The notes under the pieces were generated by a model. That model was given only the letters and a program-made list of their open reading frames with translations. It was not told the origin of the DNA and searched no databases. A DNA stretch of 15,634 nt, from contig JAYPHU010000051.1 in NCBI GenBank assembly GCA_038127535.1, positions 1 to 15,634 on the forward strand, written 5' to 3'. This document shows, one piece after another, positions 1-7,729 of the stretch (positions are counted from its first letter, which is position 1; every line of letters starts with the position of its first letter). The stretch is from JAYPHU01 sp038127535. Its GTDB lineage: Bacteria > Pseudomonadota > Alphaproteobacteria > Rhodospirillales > UBA2165. The translations under genes and the position numbers were made by a program.

Positions 1-854
1 TCCGCCGGTCCTTCGTCAATGATGCCCGAGACAAAAAGCCGGCCCATGGCTTCCGCCGTGTACATCCCAAACCAGGGGCGGTGTGGCACCTGCGCCAGCC
101 CGGTCGAGACCAGGTCGTTGTATATGGGTTTAAGAAGGTCTATCGGGACAAACATGTTGCCGGGGCTGTCGCTCCGGTCTTCTTCCGCATCATTGACCCA
201 GAGGGAGCCGATGCCGCAGAGCGTGCCGTCCTGGCGGATCAATGCGGCGCCGGACCAATTCGGGTGGATGGGGGCGGTAAATATGGCGCTGTCGAGCATA
301 TATTCCCAGGATCCCGCAAATTCCCGCCGGGAAACCACGACCGCGTTGATGGCGTGATCCACGCCGCCGTACGGGGCAATAATCACCGTGTCTGATTCTT
401 TCAGGTCCTCGGCCGTGCCCGGCTGCATCGCCGGAATGTCCAACGGTGACAGCGCATGAATGATCGCCATCCCGGATTCGTGGTTATAGCCGACAAGCTC
501 GGCATTGACCGTTTGACCGCCGTGGGCGTGCAGGACGATCGTGTGCGCATCCACCACCAGATACCCGATGGTCAGCAGCATGCCGTCTCCGTTCAACAAC
601 ACGGCATTGCCCTGTCTTTCGGTGCCCAGGGTGCGGGCGCTGAACGCATCTTCCGGCACCTCGGCCGTCAGCCGGACAACCGAAGAAAGCGCCGTGTCCA
701 GATCGAATTGGTACTCTTCCTGTTTCGGGTGAGGCGCAAGTTTCAAAGACGGGTCGAGAATATGTAAAAGGCCGCTCGGCCGTTGGCCGTTGGCTTTTTC
801 TATGCCTGCCATAGTGATGTCCGATGAGTCATGGTGCGTCTGTTCATCCACCAT
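1..854 (-). CDS. HtrA/DegP-like (S1C) trypsin-fold protein with PDZ start, degenerate triad; 3' end outside window
   Basis: My translation of the minus strand is open from 854 to the window edge (284 residues seen, C-terminus missing). The layout follows DegP/HtrA: a trypsin-like fold (about residues 45-245), then RPWFGM and a PDZ-type beginning with FVSGIIDEGPA. HtrA landmarks align, but TNNHVV is TIGYLV (His to Tyr98) and SDIAL is SGMAI (Asp to Gly128). The Ser of GNSGG is kept within NWSGAAL (Ser201). I infer that it is not a conventional active serine protease and may bind or scaffold substrates instead. No signal peptide or N-terminal membrane helix is visible, so it may be cytoplasmic, which is unusual for HtrA. 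The ATG at 854 is preferred because GGAAA lies nine bases upstream; an in-frame ATG at 812 has no such site. It lies 37 bases downstream of the permease gene on the same strand, so the two are probably co-transcribed. Confidence 0.8.
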   Translation of the reverse strand, partial: MVDEQTHHDSSDITMAGIEKANGQRPSGLLHILDPSLKLAPHPKQEEYQFDLDTALSSVVRLTAEVPEDAFSARTLGTERQGNAVLLNGDGMLLTIGYLVVDAHTIVLHAHGGQTVNAELVGYNHESGMAIIHALSPLDIPAMQPGTAEDLKESDTVIIAPYGGVDHAINAVVVSRREFAGSWEYMLDSAIFTAPIHPNWSGAALIRQDGTLCGIGSLWVNDAEEDRSDSPGNMFVPIDLLKPIYNDLVSTGLAQVPHRPWFGMYTAEAMGRLFVSGIIDEGPA

Positions 855-891
855 ACCCTTTCGTTTCCGATGGTTGCCAGCACAATTTTCC

Positions 892-1812
892 TTAGAGCCC
901 GGTCGAGGTTCGGTCCGACGGCAATGTTCGCTGCACCTGGGCTTCCCGATGGGCAATATAGGTTGAGGATGCGACGATGATGGCCGCGCCGACCCAAGTC
1001 CAGAAGGCGGGAACTTCGCCGAACGCCAACCAGCCGATAGAGGCTGCCCAAATCAGGCGGGTAAAGACAAACGGTTCCAGCGCGCTGACATCGGCGTAGC
1101 TGTAGGCCTGTACCATGCTGAGCTGGGCAATGGCTGCACACATGCCGACGCCAAACATCCAGGCAAGCTGCGCCATGGTCGGGGTTTTCCAAACGAAGAT
1201 GGCGAAAACAAAAGTAATCGGCGTCTGCAGGATGGCGACGTAGGCGCTGCAGGTGATGGCGCTGTCTGTGTTGCGCAGGTGTTTAGCGATGATCTTGGTG
1301 CCGGCGGCGAAGGCAGCGGAGAGCAGTACCAGGATAAAGCCTACACTGATTTGCTCGAAACCAGGCCGGATGATGACCAATGCCCCAATGGCACCGACGA
1401 CAAGGGCGGTCAGCCTGCGCCCGCGGATGGCTTCTCCGAGAAAGAGAACGGCGCCGATGGTGACAAATAAGGGCCCTGTCAGCCCCAGAGCGGTCGCGTC
1501 CGCCAGCATTGTCAGGGCCAAGGCGGCATACCAGCTTGTCAGGGCGGCGGCGTTGAAACAGGCGCGAAACAAATGGGTCTTGAACTTATCCGTCTTCAGA
1601 ATCCGAAAATTACTCTTCAGCAGGACCGGGATGAAAAACACGGCCGAAAAGAGATTAGAAAAGAAAGCGATCTGAAATGGATGAAGATCGGTCCCGACGT
1701 GGCGCACGATTCCATGAGATGAGATGAACACCAAATTGCTGAACACTGTCAATCCGGCGGCCAGCAAGAACGGCCGGGATGTCATTCCAGGGTAGGGCCC
1801 GGCTGGCGTCAT
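892..1812 (-). CDS. EamA/DMT-family inner-membrane permease
   Basis: A 306-residue, very hydrophobic protein with about ten membrane segments arranged as two EamA repeats, the usual size and plan of the drug/metabolite transporter superfamily. The first repeat ends near the GEAIRGRR loop (about residue 125) and the second near FGEVPAFWTW (about residue 265); this glycine-glutamate motif before the last helix of each repeat is typical. Family members export or import amino acids, nucleosides or other small metabolites, and the substrate cannot be told from sequence. The first ATG (1812) has no clear Shine-Dalgarno; an ATG nine codons in (1785) is preceded by CCTGGA and could be the true start. 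It is followed by the HtrA-like gene on the same strand. Confidence 0.9.
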   Translation of the reverse strand: MTPAGPYPGMTSRPFLLAAGLTVFSNLVFISSHGIVRHVGTDLHPFQIAFFSNLFSAVFFIPVLLKSNFRILKTDKFKTHLFRACFNAAALTSWYAALALTMLADATALGLTGPLFVTIGAVLFLGEAIRGRRLTALVVGAIGALVIIRPGFEQISVGFILVLLSAAFAAGTKIIAKHLRNTDSAITCSAYVAILQTPITFVFAIFVWKTPTMAQLAWMFGVGMCAAIAQLSMVQAYSYADVSALEPFVFTRLIWAASIGWLAFGEVPAFWTWVGAAIIVASSTYIAHREAQVQRTLPSDRTSTGL

Positions 1813-1896
1813 ACATACACTCTGACTAAAGTAATAGGCTAGGGTTTACGGGATTACGCTAGCAGACCCCGTCCCCCGTTGTCACGCCAGGTTAGC

Positions 1897-3246
1897 TTAG
1901 AATTTAAGCCGTGCACCAAGGAGGAAACTGTGGCTGGAATATTCGGATTCGTAAGGGATGCCCCGCTGATCACCGAATTCCGGATCCTGTGTTTCAAAGT
2001 ACTTGTAGAGCGCCTCCAGGGTGGTGAGCTTGTCCAGCTTGTAGGATATCCCGCCGCCGGCTTGCATGCCGAACACCCAGTCGCTACTGTCCGCGATAAC
2101 GGTGCCGTCGGCGGTCAGGTCATTCACGAAGATTCCTGTTAGTCCGAGGCCGCCCATCACAAAGGGCGTAAAGCCGTTTTGCTGGGGAAAATCGTAGGCG
2201 AGGTTGGCCATGAATGACAGTATGGTGACATCGCCGTCGGTAAAGGTGGTGTCGAAGTAACTGCCGTTACCCGTCCCTGTGACCTTACCTAAGCTGTTGA
2301 ATGCATAATTCATTTCGCCTTCAACCCGAAATCCGTTTTCTAGGTCGATGCCGAATCCCCCGTTAAACAGAAAACCGGGATCAAATTCCATGGCGTTTTC
2401 GTTGCCGCTGCCGGTGCTGGTTACTTCGGGTACGATGCCTACCCCAAGACCGGCCTTAAGATAGATGTTCTGGAAGCCCAGAATGCTCGGCTGCTGGTGT
2501 GGCTGCATCTGTTTAGGCGCCAACTGAGGCTGCATCTGCTGTTGCGGAGCCATCGGCGCCGGCTGTCGCATCGGCTGGTTGTTGGGCGCGCGCATCTGTA
2601 CCAGTTCCTCTTCGGCCCGGACCGCGACAATTAGTTCAGGCTCCAGGCTCGGATCATTTGTCGGGGCGCCGATGTTGGCGGTGGAAGCAACCATCACCCC
2701 GCCCGGTTGGTTCGTTTTCAAGGACACTGGGGTAAATGTGCTCGCTTGCCGAAAAGCGCCACCGGCCGGCTGGTTGATTGTTGTGGGCATCATGTCGATG
2801 ACAATGCGGTGACCGCGGTTGCCGCCCGGCGTAACGAAGAACGGCTTGTTAATGCGGACAGGACCGCTGGTGAGGATGCTCAGTCGGCCGCCCGTACCTT
2901 CTTTTGAAAATGTATAGTCGACCACATGCCCTTTGGCGTGGCGGGCGGACGGTTTGGCCGACCATTTAACCGTCGGAAGATCGATAAACACCGCCTTGCC
3001 GTCTGCCGAGACGTCGTAGCGGACATCGGTGGGCTGAGAGACGTCGAGCACGACCCGGGTTTTGCCCGGATGTTTGCCGACCCGGATCCCGGTTACTATA
3101 GAGGCTGCCGGCGCCAGATTTTGTACGGCGGCAATTTGTGCGCCGTCTGCTCGGTCAATGCTTTGAGCCAGGGAACCGGGACTCGCTGCTAAAAAGGCAG
3201 CCGTCACGCCGGATAGGGCGGTCAACCGCCGCAATGATCGTCCCAT
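1897..3246 (-). CDS. Exported AMIN-domain protein fused to an OmpA-type outer-membrane beta-barrel
   Basis: A 449-residue protein. The start is ATG 3246, with AGGAG seven bases upstream; a TTG two codons earlier is too close to that site. Residues 1-27 form a signal peptide (basic MGRSLRR, hydrophobic core, SLA/Q cleavage). About residues 40-155 look like an AMIN domain (GIRVGKHPGKTRVVLDVS, then GHRIVIDM near its end), a periplasmic beta-fold that binds peptidoglycan in AmiC-type amidases and pilus secretins. A low-complexity Gln/Met/Pro linker follows (about 215-255). The last 190 residues resemble a small eight-stranded barrel with alternating aromatic strands, aqueous loops and a C-terminal Phe (GARLKF), the usual BAM recognition ending. 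I infer an outer-membrane barrel tethered to the cell wall. The barrel class could be OmpA-like or P44/Msp2-like. It is a monocistronic-looking gene, divergent from the amidohydrolase. Confidence 0.82.
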   Translation of the reverse strand: MGRSLRRLTALSGVTAAFLAASPGSLAQSIDRADGAQIAAVQNLAPAASIVTGIRVGKHPGKTRVVLDVSQPTDVRYDVSADGKAVFIDLPTVKWSAKPSARHAKGHVVDYTFSKEGTGGRLSILTSGPVRINKPFFVTPGGNRGHRIVIDMMPTTINQPAGGAFRQASTFTPVSLKTNQPGGVMVASTANIGAPTNDPSLEPELIVAVRAEEELVQMRAPNNQPMRQPAPMAPQQQMQPQLAPKQMQPHQQPSILGFQNIYLKAGLGVGIVPEVTSTGSGNENAMEFDPGFLFNGGFGIDLENGFRVEGEMNYAFNSLGKVTGTGNGSYFDTTFTDGDVTILSFMANLAYDFPQQNGFTPFVMGGLGLTGIFVNDLTADGTVIADSSDWVFGMQAGGGISYKLDKLTTLEALYKYFETQDPEFGDQRGIPYESEYSSHSFLLGARLKF

Positions 3247-3413
3247 CACCAAACTCCTAGAGTTTTTGTCTATTTTGAGGCTAATGTGCGGGACTAAATA
3301 TTAAGGAATGGATAAAAACGGCATATTTAGTAGAAAGCCGGGATTTGAAACACTAAAACTGGGAAGATCACGCAAGTGGCGGAATGGGCCACGCGGCACA
3401 CCATGGGGGAAAA
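3247..3413. promoter_or_regulatory. Divergent intergenic region between the AMIN-barrel gene and the amidohydrolase operon
   Basis: About 165 bases separate two divergent genes, so both promoters should lie here. The stretch around 3285-3340 is AT-rich. The AMIN-barrel ribosome binding site (AGGAG on the minus strand) is at the left end and GGGGGA, serving the amidohydrolase, is at the right end. I see no convincing -35/-10 pair or strong operator palindrome. Confidence 0.4.
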
Positions 3414-4394
3414 ATGGCGGTCATCGATATTCACACTCACATGTTGTCGGACGGGTTTCTTGATCTGGTGCGGCGTAGCGGTGAACCGGATTTGGAGATT
3501 GGCACGGCGCCGAACGGCTCTGAATTTATGATCGAATACGGTACGCCTTCCATGGGGTTTGTGCCGGACATGTTCGACTATGACATCCGCATTCAAAACA
3601 TGGATAAGTTCGGGGTCGATATCGCGGTCGTGTCCCTGACGTCACCCAATGCCTTTTGGGGCACGGAAGAGGTTAGCGCAGAAGCGGCCCGAATCATCAA
3701 CGACGATATGGCGGCAGCGCAAAAGGTATATCCGGACCGCATCCGGTTCCTGGCGAGCCTGCCGTGGGAGTTTCCGGACAAAGCCGTCGCGGAGCTGGAG
3801 CGTGCGAGAGAACTGGGCGCGATTGGTGTGATGACGCTGGCCAATATCCGAAAGCGCCACGTGAACGATCCTCATTTCGATCCGGTGTGGAAAGCGATCG
3901 AAAGCGCCGGCCTGCCGGTGCTGATCCACCCGACCACCCCTTTAGGTTCTGCGGATATGGACCTCGGGACCTATCGTTTGCTGGGCGCGGTGGGCTTTAC
4001 CTTCGACACCACACTGGCGATTTCCCGGATGGTGATGGACGGATTTTTTGAGAAGTTTCCGGAGATCAAGGTGATCGCTTCCCATGGCGGTGGGTATCTG
4101 CCCTATATCTCCGGCCGGCTGGATCTGTTTTTCAATTACGGCAGGTTCGAGAAAAAGATCACCGAGCTGCCCAGCGTGTACTTGAGCAACATCTATTACG
4201 ACTCCATCGTCTATCAGCAGGACGGGTTGCAGTCCCTGGTCAATTTGGCCGGTCCTGATCGGGTGCTGTTCGGCACCGACTACCCCCACGCCGCCGACAT
4301 TCCGAAGTTGAAGGAGCTCGTGGAGACCTTGCCCGGCGATCAGTCTGCCACGGTGTTTGGCGGTGCCGCGGAAATACTGTTTAATCTGGCTTAA
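3414..4394 (+). CDS. Amidohydrolase-2 family (ACMSD-like) metal-dependent decarboxylase/hydrolase
   Basis: A 326-residue TIM-barrel metalloenzyme of the amidohydrolase superfamily, ACMSD/gamma-resorcylate-decarboxylase group. Metal and catalytic positions are visible: H7-T-H9 at the end of strand 1 (IDIHTHM), H172 (VLIHP), H224 (ASHGGGYLPY) and D289 (FGTDYPH). The SHGGG and FGTDYPH signatures are typical of enzymes that decarboxylate amino-carboxymuconate semialdehyde or aromatic carboxylates, usually with one Zn or Mn. The start is placed at 3414 because MAVIDIHTHM is the normal N-terminus and GGGGGA precedes it; an ATG ten codons upstream (3384) would add an atypical His-rich extension. It lies 33 bases before the ThDP-enzyme gene, so an operon is likely. 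The exact substrate is unknown. Confidence 0.88.
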   Translation: MAVIDIHTHMLSDGFLDLVRRSGEPDLEIGTAPNGSEFMIEYGTPSMGFVPDMFDYDIRIQNMDKFGVDIAVVSLTSPNAFWGTEEVSAEAARIINDDMAAAQKVYPDRIRFLASLPWEFPDKAVAELERARELGAIGVMTLANIRKRHVNDPHFDPVWKAIESAGLPVLIHPTTPLGSADMDLGTYRLLGAVGFTFDTTLAISRMVMDGFFEKFPEIKVIASHGGGYLPYISGRLDLFFNYGRFEKKITELPSVYLSNIYYDSIVYQQDGLQSLVNLAGPDRVLFGTDYPHAADIPKLKELVETLPGDQSATVFGGAAEILFNLA

Positions 4395-4427
4395 GCCTCT
4401 CGGCCCCGAGCGTAAGGAGTAGAGCGT

Positions 4428-6083
4428 ATGGCGAGAGCCGCGAATGTCTTAGTCGATAGTCTGAAGGCCCATGGGGTCGACCGGGTGTTCTGTGTCCCCG
4501 GTGAGAGCTATTTGAGCGCGATCGACGCCCTTTTCGACGCGCCGGAGATCGACGTGGTCACTGTCCGCCATGAAGGCGGCGGCGGCTTCATGGCTATGGC
4601 GGACGCCAAGTGCACCGGCAAGACCGGCGTGGAGTTCGTGAGCCGGGGACCGGGCGCGACCAATGCCTCCATCGGTGTGCATGTAGCCCAGCAGGAAGGG
4701 GTGCCGATGATCCTGTTCATCGGGCAGGTGGCTCGGGAAGACATTGGCCGGGGGGCGTTCCAGGAAGTGGATTACGTCCAGACCTTCGGCGACATGACGA
4801 AATGGGTGGTGGAAATCCGGGACGCCGACAAGCTCGCCGAATCGGTCCGCATGGCGTTCCACATTGCCCAAGAAGGCACGCCCGGCCCTGTAGTGGTTTC
4901 CCTGCCCGAAGACATGCTGCTGGACGACACGGAAAATGGCGCGTTGGCGCCGGCCCAGGTTTCTTTGCCGCAGCCCGAAATGGCGCAGGTATCGCAACTT
5001 TGCGACATGCTGGCCGGGGCGGAACGGCCGTTGGTCATCGCCGGCGGGCAGATCAACCGGGAAGAAGGGCGGGATGCACTCCTCGCCGTCGCGGAGAAAT
5101 GGAACGTACCGGTGGCGGCGGCTTGGCGGCGGCAGGACGTGTTCGATCATTCACATCCGAACTTTGTCACCCATTTGGCCTTCAATGGGCCTGTGGCGAT
5201 CCGCGATACGCTGAACGAGGCTGATCTTGTGGTGGCGCTCGGCACGCGGCTGGGCGACGTGACCACGCAAGGCTTTCAACTGCCCCTCGCGCCCAAGCCG
5301 AAGCAGCCGTTGATCCATGTCTATCCCGATCCCTACCATGTGGGCCGCACCTTCGAGACCGATCTGCCCATGGTGGCGGACGCGACGGAAACCTTGAAAG
5401 CCATGGCGCAGTTGAACGCGCCGGAGCCACCTGCCGGCCGCAAGGCCTGGGTGGAAAAAACCCACGCGCTGGCGGTGGGTAATCTGACTTGGGATTGGCA
5501 GCAGGCCGATGACGGCGTGGTATTCGGCAATGTGATTGATCACCTGGTTGAGGTGATGGCCGAAGATGCAGTGACCGCCATGGATGCCGGCAACTTTGCC
5601 ACCTGGGTCCAGCGCCTGTTTCCCTACACGCCCAAGAATTTGCAGATGGCGGGCTCCGCCGGGGCCATGGGCATGGGCGTGCCGTCCGCGGTCGCGGCGG
5701 CGTTGCGGTTTCCCGGCCGGCAAGTGGTCTCTTTTGCCGGCGACGGCGGGTTTCAGATGACCGGTCAGGAAATCTCCGTGGCGGTGGAGCGTAATTTGCC
5801 GATCCGGTTTATCGTGTCGAACAACGGCAGTCTGGGGACTATTCGGCTCTACCAAGAGAAAGGCTATCCAGACCGGACCATCGCCACCAACATGACCAAC
5901 CCGGACTTCGCCAAGTATGCGGAAGCCTATGGCGTGCGCGGCTTCACCATCGCCTCCGACGAAGACATCAAACCTGTTATTGCCGAGGCCTTTGCCGTGG
6001 ACGGCCCGTCTCTGGTCGAGGTGAAGACCAGCCTGGAATACATCTCCGCCTTCACCACGATCACTAAATTGCGCGGCGGTTAA
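4428..6083 (+). CDS. Thiamine-diphosphate-dependent enzyme, acetolactate-synthase-large-subunit-like
   Basis: A 551-residue protein with the three domains of the pyruvate-oxidase/acetolactate-synthase family: PYR domain (about 1-170) with the cofactor-activating Glu49 in VRHEGGGGFMA, central domain (about 190-320), and PP domain (about 365-545) with the Mg-ThDP motif G438-D439-G440 through N465-N466. The ribosome binding site AAGGAG lies eight bases before the ATG. No regulatory small subunit (ilvN-like) follows, which argues against biosynthetic acetolactate synthase. A catabolic 2-keto-acid decarboxylase, benzoylformate-decarboxylase-like or carboligase role is more likely. Pairing with the upstream ACMSD-like gene suggests that the two act on successive acidic intermediates of one pathway (inference). 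It converges on the GST gene with only eight bases between the stops. Confidence 0.9.
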   Translation: MARAANVLVDSLKAHGVDRVFCVPGESYLSAIDALFDAPEIDVVTVRHEGGGGFMAMADAKCTGKTGVEFVSRGPGATNASIGVHVAQQEGVPMILFIGQVAREDIGRGAFQEVDYVQTFGDMTKWVVEIRDADKLAESVRMAFHIAQEGTPGPVVVSLPEDMLLDDTENGALAPAQVSLPQPEMAQVSQLCDMLAGAERPLVIAGGQINREEGRDALLAVAEKWNVPVAAAWRRQDVFDHSHPNFVTHLAFNGPVAIRDTLNEADLVVALGTRLGDVTTQGFQLPLAPKPKQPLIHVYPDPYHVGRTFETDLPMVADATETLKAMAQLNAPEPPAGRKAWVEKTHALAVGNLTWDWQQADDGVVFGNVIDHLVEVMAEDAVTAMDAGNFATWVQRLFPYTPKNLQMAGSAGAMGMGVPSAVAAALRFPGRQVVSFAGDGGFQMTGQEISVAVERNLPIRFIVSNNGSLGTIRLYQEKGYPDRTIATNMTNPDFAKYAEAYGVRGFTIASDEDIKPVIAEAFAVDGPSLVEVKTSLEYISAFTTITKLRGG

Positions 6084-6091
6084 TCGCGCTG

Positions 6092-6724
6092 CTATTCGCC
6101 GGGCGGCTGGGGAACGGTTTCGACGAAGGCCGGGCGCCGGGTCATGCGCCCGATCCAAGCTGTCAGGCCATCCAGCCCGTCCATGATGGTCTCACCTTCG
6201 GGCACCTTGGTGAGGTAGACCGCGATGGGGATCATCAAAAAGTCCGCCAAGCAGGGGTCGTCGCCGGCCAGGAAATCGCTTTCCCGAAGCCGTTTGTCGG
6301 TCATCTCCATGGCTTGACGCGCCAGGGGCACACCTTCGGCAATCATCGCCTCGTCCGGCTCGCCGCCCCGCATGGGCACGACGATTCGCTGGATCACGAT
6401 CTTCCGGACGCAGCAGTCATACATATAGTCGATGATGTCGCTGATCCATTGTTCCTGCAGGGCGCGACCCTTGGCATCACCGGGCTGTAGCGCCGGGCCG
6501 TCAAACGCGTCGTCGATGTAGTGCATGATGGCGCTGGATTCATGTAGGATGAAATCCCCGTGGCGCATGGCTGGGATCTTATTGAACGGGTGTACCGCCA
6601 GCAGCTCGTTAGAGCCGAAGTCCGCGCCGACCAGATCGTGGCTGAGGCCTTTCTCCGCACAGGCCATGCGCACCGACCAGGTGTAACTGGACGGGGCAAA
6701 GCCGTAGAGAGTGATATCTGACAT
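6092..6724 (-). CDS. Glutathione S-transferase family protein
   Basis: A 210-residue cytosolic GST. Residues 1-78 form the thioredoxin-like domain: beta1 ITLYGF, then PSSYTWSVRMACAEKG where a catalytic Ser or Tyr would sit, the conserved cis-Pro segment NKIPAM, and the glutathione gamma-Glu-binding ESSAI motif. Residues 85-205 are the helical domain with the capping-box region DDPCLADFLMIP. The start is set by AGGAG eight bases upstream. That AAGGAG overlaps the stop codon of the upstream AHSA1 pseudogene, so translation was probably coupled. It is the last gene of the arsR-AHSA1-GST operon. It may conjugate electrophiles or act as an isomerase; the sequence does not settle this. Confidence 0.92.
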   Translation of the reverse strand: MSDITLYGFAPSSYTWSVRMACAEKGLSHDLVGADFGSNELLAVHPFNKIPAMRHGDFILHESSAIMHYIDDAFDGPALQPGDAKGRALQEQWISDIIDYMYDCCVRKIVIQRIVVPMRGGEPDEAMIAEGVPLARQAMEMTDKRLRESDFLAGDDPCLADFLMIPIAVYLTKVPEGETIMDGLDGLTAWIGRMTRRPAFVETVPQPPGE

Positions 6725-6736
6725 GAATGTATCTCC

Positions 6737-7252
6737 TTAGGCCGAGGCCAAAAATTGTTCGAGGCAGTCGAGGGAACTGGTCCGACTACCATTGTGGTTA
6801 TCGCGCCCCTCTTCCGTATCGAAGCCGGAATGAATCATCAGCAGGTTCGTTTTACCGTCGTCGGTCTCGGTGGGCGTGATGGCGACCTGGGTGACATTGG
6901 TGGTGTTCTCCGGATCGCCGTCGATCTCCCAGCACCAGGTGAAGCTCAGCTTAGAGGGCCGATCAATCTACAGATAGTCCTCGCGGGTCCGGTGTTCCTC
7001 GCCGTCCTTGCCGGTCATACAGGTGCAATAACCGCCTCCCACCCGGACGTCCATTTCGCAGTGAGTGACCTCCTCATATTCCGGTCCCCAACATTTCGAC
7101 AGGTGTGCCGTATCGGTCCAGGCCTGGAACACCAGATCCCTCGGCGCATCGAAGGTGCGTTTAAGTCGAAGATAAAATTCGTTCTCAGCCACGGCGTTTG
7201 GGCCTTTCGCCTGATGTTCTTTTGGGTGGTCGTGATTTTTCACCGTATCCAT
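6737..7252 (-). pseudogene. AHSA1/SRPBCC-domain protein interrupted by one in-frame TAG
   Basis: From ATG 7252 (AGGAG nine bases upstream) the frame encodes a typical AHSA1 protein: RTFDAPRDLVFQAWTD, a WGPE motif and GGGYCTCMTGKDGEEHRTREDYL, then TAG at 6970-6968. The same frame continues without a frameshift as IDRPSKLSFTWCWEID, TNVTQVAITPTE and a C-terminal helix to TAA at 6739-6737, 170 residues in all. Relatives normally read Y-x-E-I-D-x-P here, so one GAG-to-TAG or CAG-to-TAG change explains the break. Without suppression the product is a 94-residue fragment lacking the C-terminal half of the fold. It overlaps the arsR 3' end by 68 bases, as ArsR/AHSA1 pairs often do. A single-base sequencing error or amber suppression are the alternatives. 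Confidence 0.85.
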
Positions 7253-7586
7253 CGTTTCTGTCTCCTGGTTGTTGGATTTCGATGAGGTAATCGGCCAACG
7301 CGCCAAGCTGGTCCTCCCAATATTTGCGGTATTCATCGAGCCAATCAGCGGCCGCTTGAAAGCCTTCAGGGTTCAAACTCAACCTTCGGAATTGGGCGTC
7401 GGTCTTTCGGTCGATCAGCCGGGCAGTCTCCAATACCTTGAGGTGGCGGGAGATGGCCGGCGCCGACATGGCGAAAGGTGCGGCCAATTCGCCGGCGGTG
7501 ACTTCCCCGTCTTTGGCGATATGGGCAATGATGGCGCGTCGGGTCGGATCGGCCAGAGCGCTGAAGGTTGTATCAAGGTCAGGCAT
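7185..7586 (-). CDS. ArsR-family winged-helix transcriptional regulator
   Basis: A 133-residue ArsR/SmtB-type repressor. It opens with FSALADPTRRAIIAHIA, and the recognition-helix segment is MSAPAISRHLKVLETARLI (about residues 40-58), followed by the wing region RRLSLNPEGF. No ArsR-type metal-binding CxC is seen; this subgroup, paired with AHSA1 proteins, usually lacks it. The last 30 or so residues (after ADYLIEIQQ) are a basic tail read out of frame through the start of the AHSA1 gene. The start at 7586 has no Shine-Dalgarno because an AT-rich palindrome abuts it. It heads an operon with the AHSA1 pseudogene and the GST and probably represses itself. Confidence 0.93.
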   Translation of the reverse strand: MPDLDTTFSALADPTRRAIIAHIAKDGEVTAGELAAPFAMSAPAISRHLKVLETARLIDRKTDAQFRRLSLNPEGFQAAADWLDEYRKYWEDQLGALADYLIEIQQPGDRNDGYGEKSRPPKRTSGERPKRRG

Positions 7587-7589
7587 CAG

Positions 7590-7627
7590 TATTTAACAAT
7601 ATTATTAATTAATATAATAGTTAAATA
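7590..7627. promoter_or_regulatory. 38-bp near-perfect palindrome, probable ArsR operator
   Basis: Outer arms TATTTAAC and GTTAAATA are exact reverse complements, and the centre TATTAATTAATA is a perfect 12-bp palindrome. Three mismatched base pairs lie between arm and core on each side. Almost every base is A or T. It ends three bases before the arsR start codon and lies between arsR and the divergent oxidoreductase gene, so a bound dimer could block the arsR promoter and affect 7730. Being the ArsR-binding site is inference from position and symmetry. Confidence 0.7.
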
Positions 7628-7729
7628 AAGGAAAAACCCATACGCGTCAATATCAATTTCATGCCATGGACTCCACGCGCCCAGTGACGATAATCGAGCC
7701 AAACCGGAGTGCGACAGGAAGGACGGAAC

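Noticed and set aside
4449..6158. Two long antisense ORFs (233 and 335 codons) on the minus strand
   Set aside because: They are the complement of the ThDP-enzyme gene, which has full family motifs; their translations are His/Arg/Gly-rich with no domain, as expected of GC-rich shadows.
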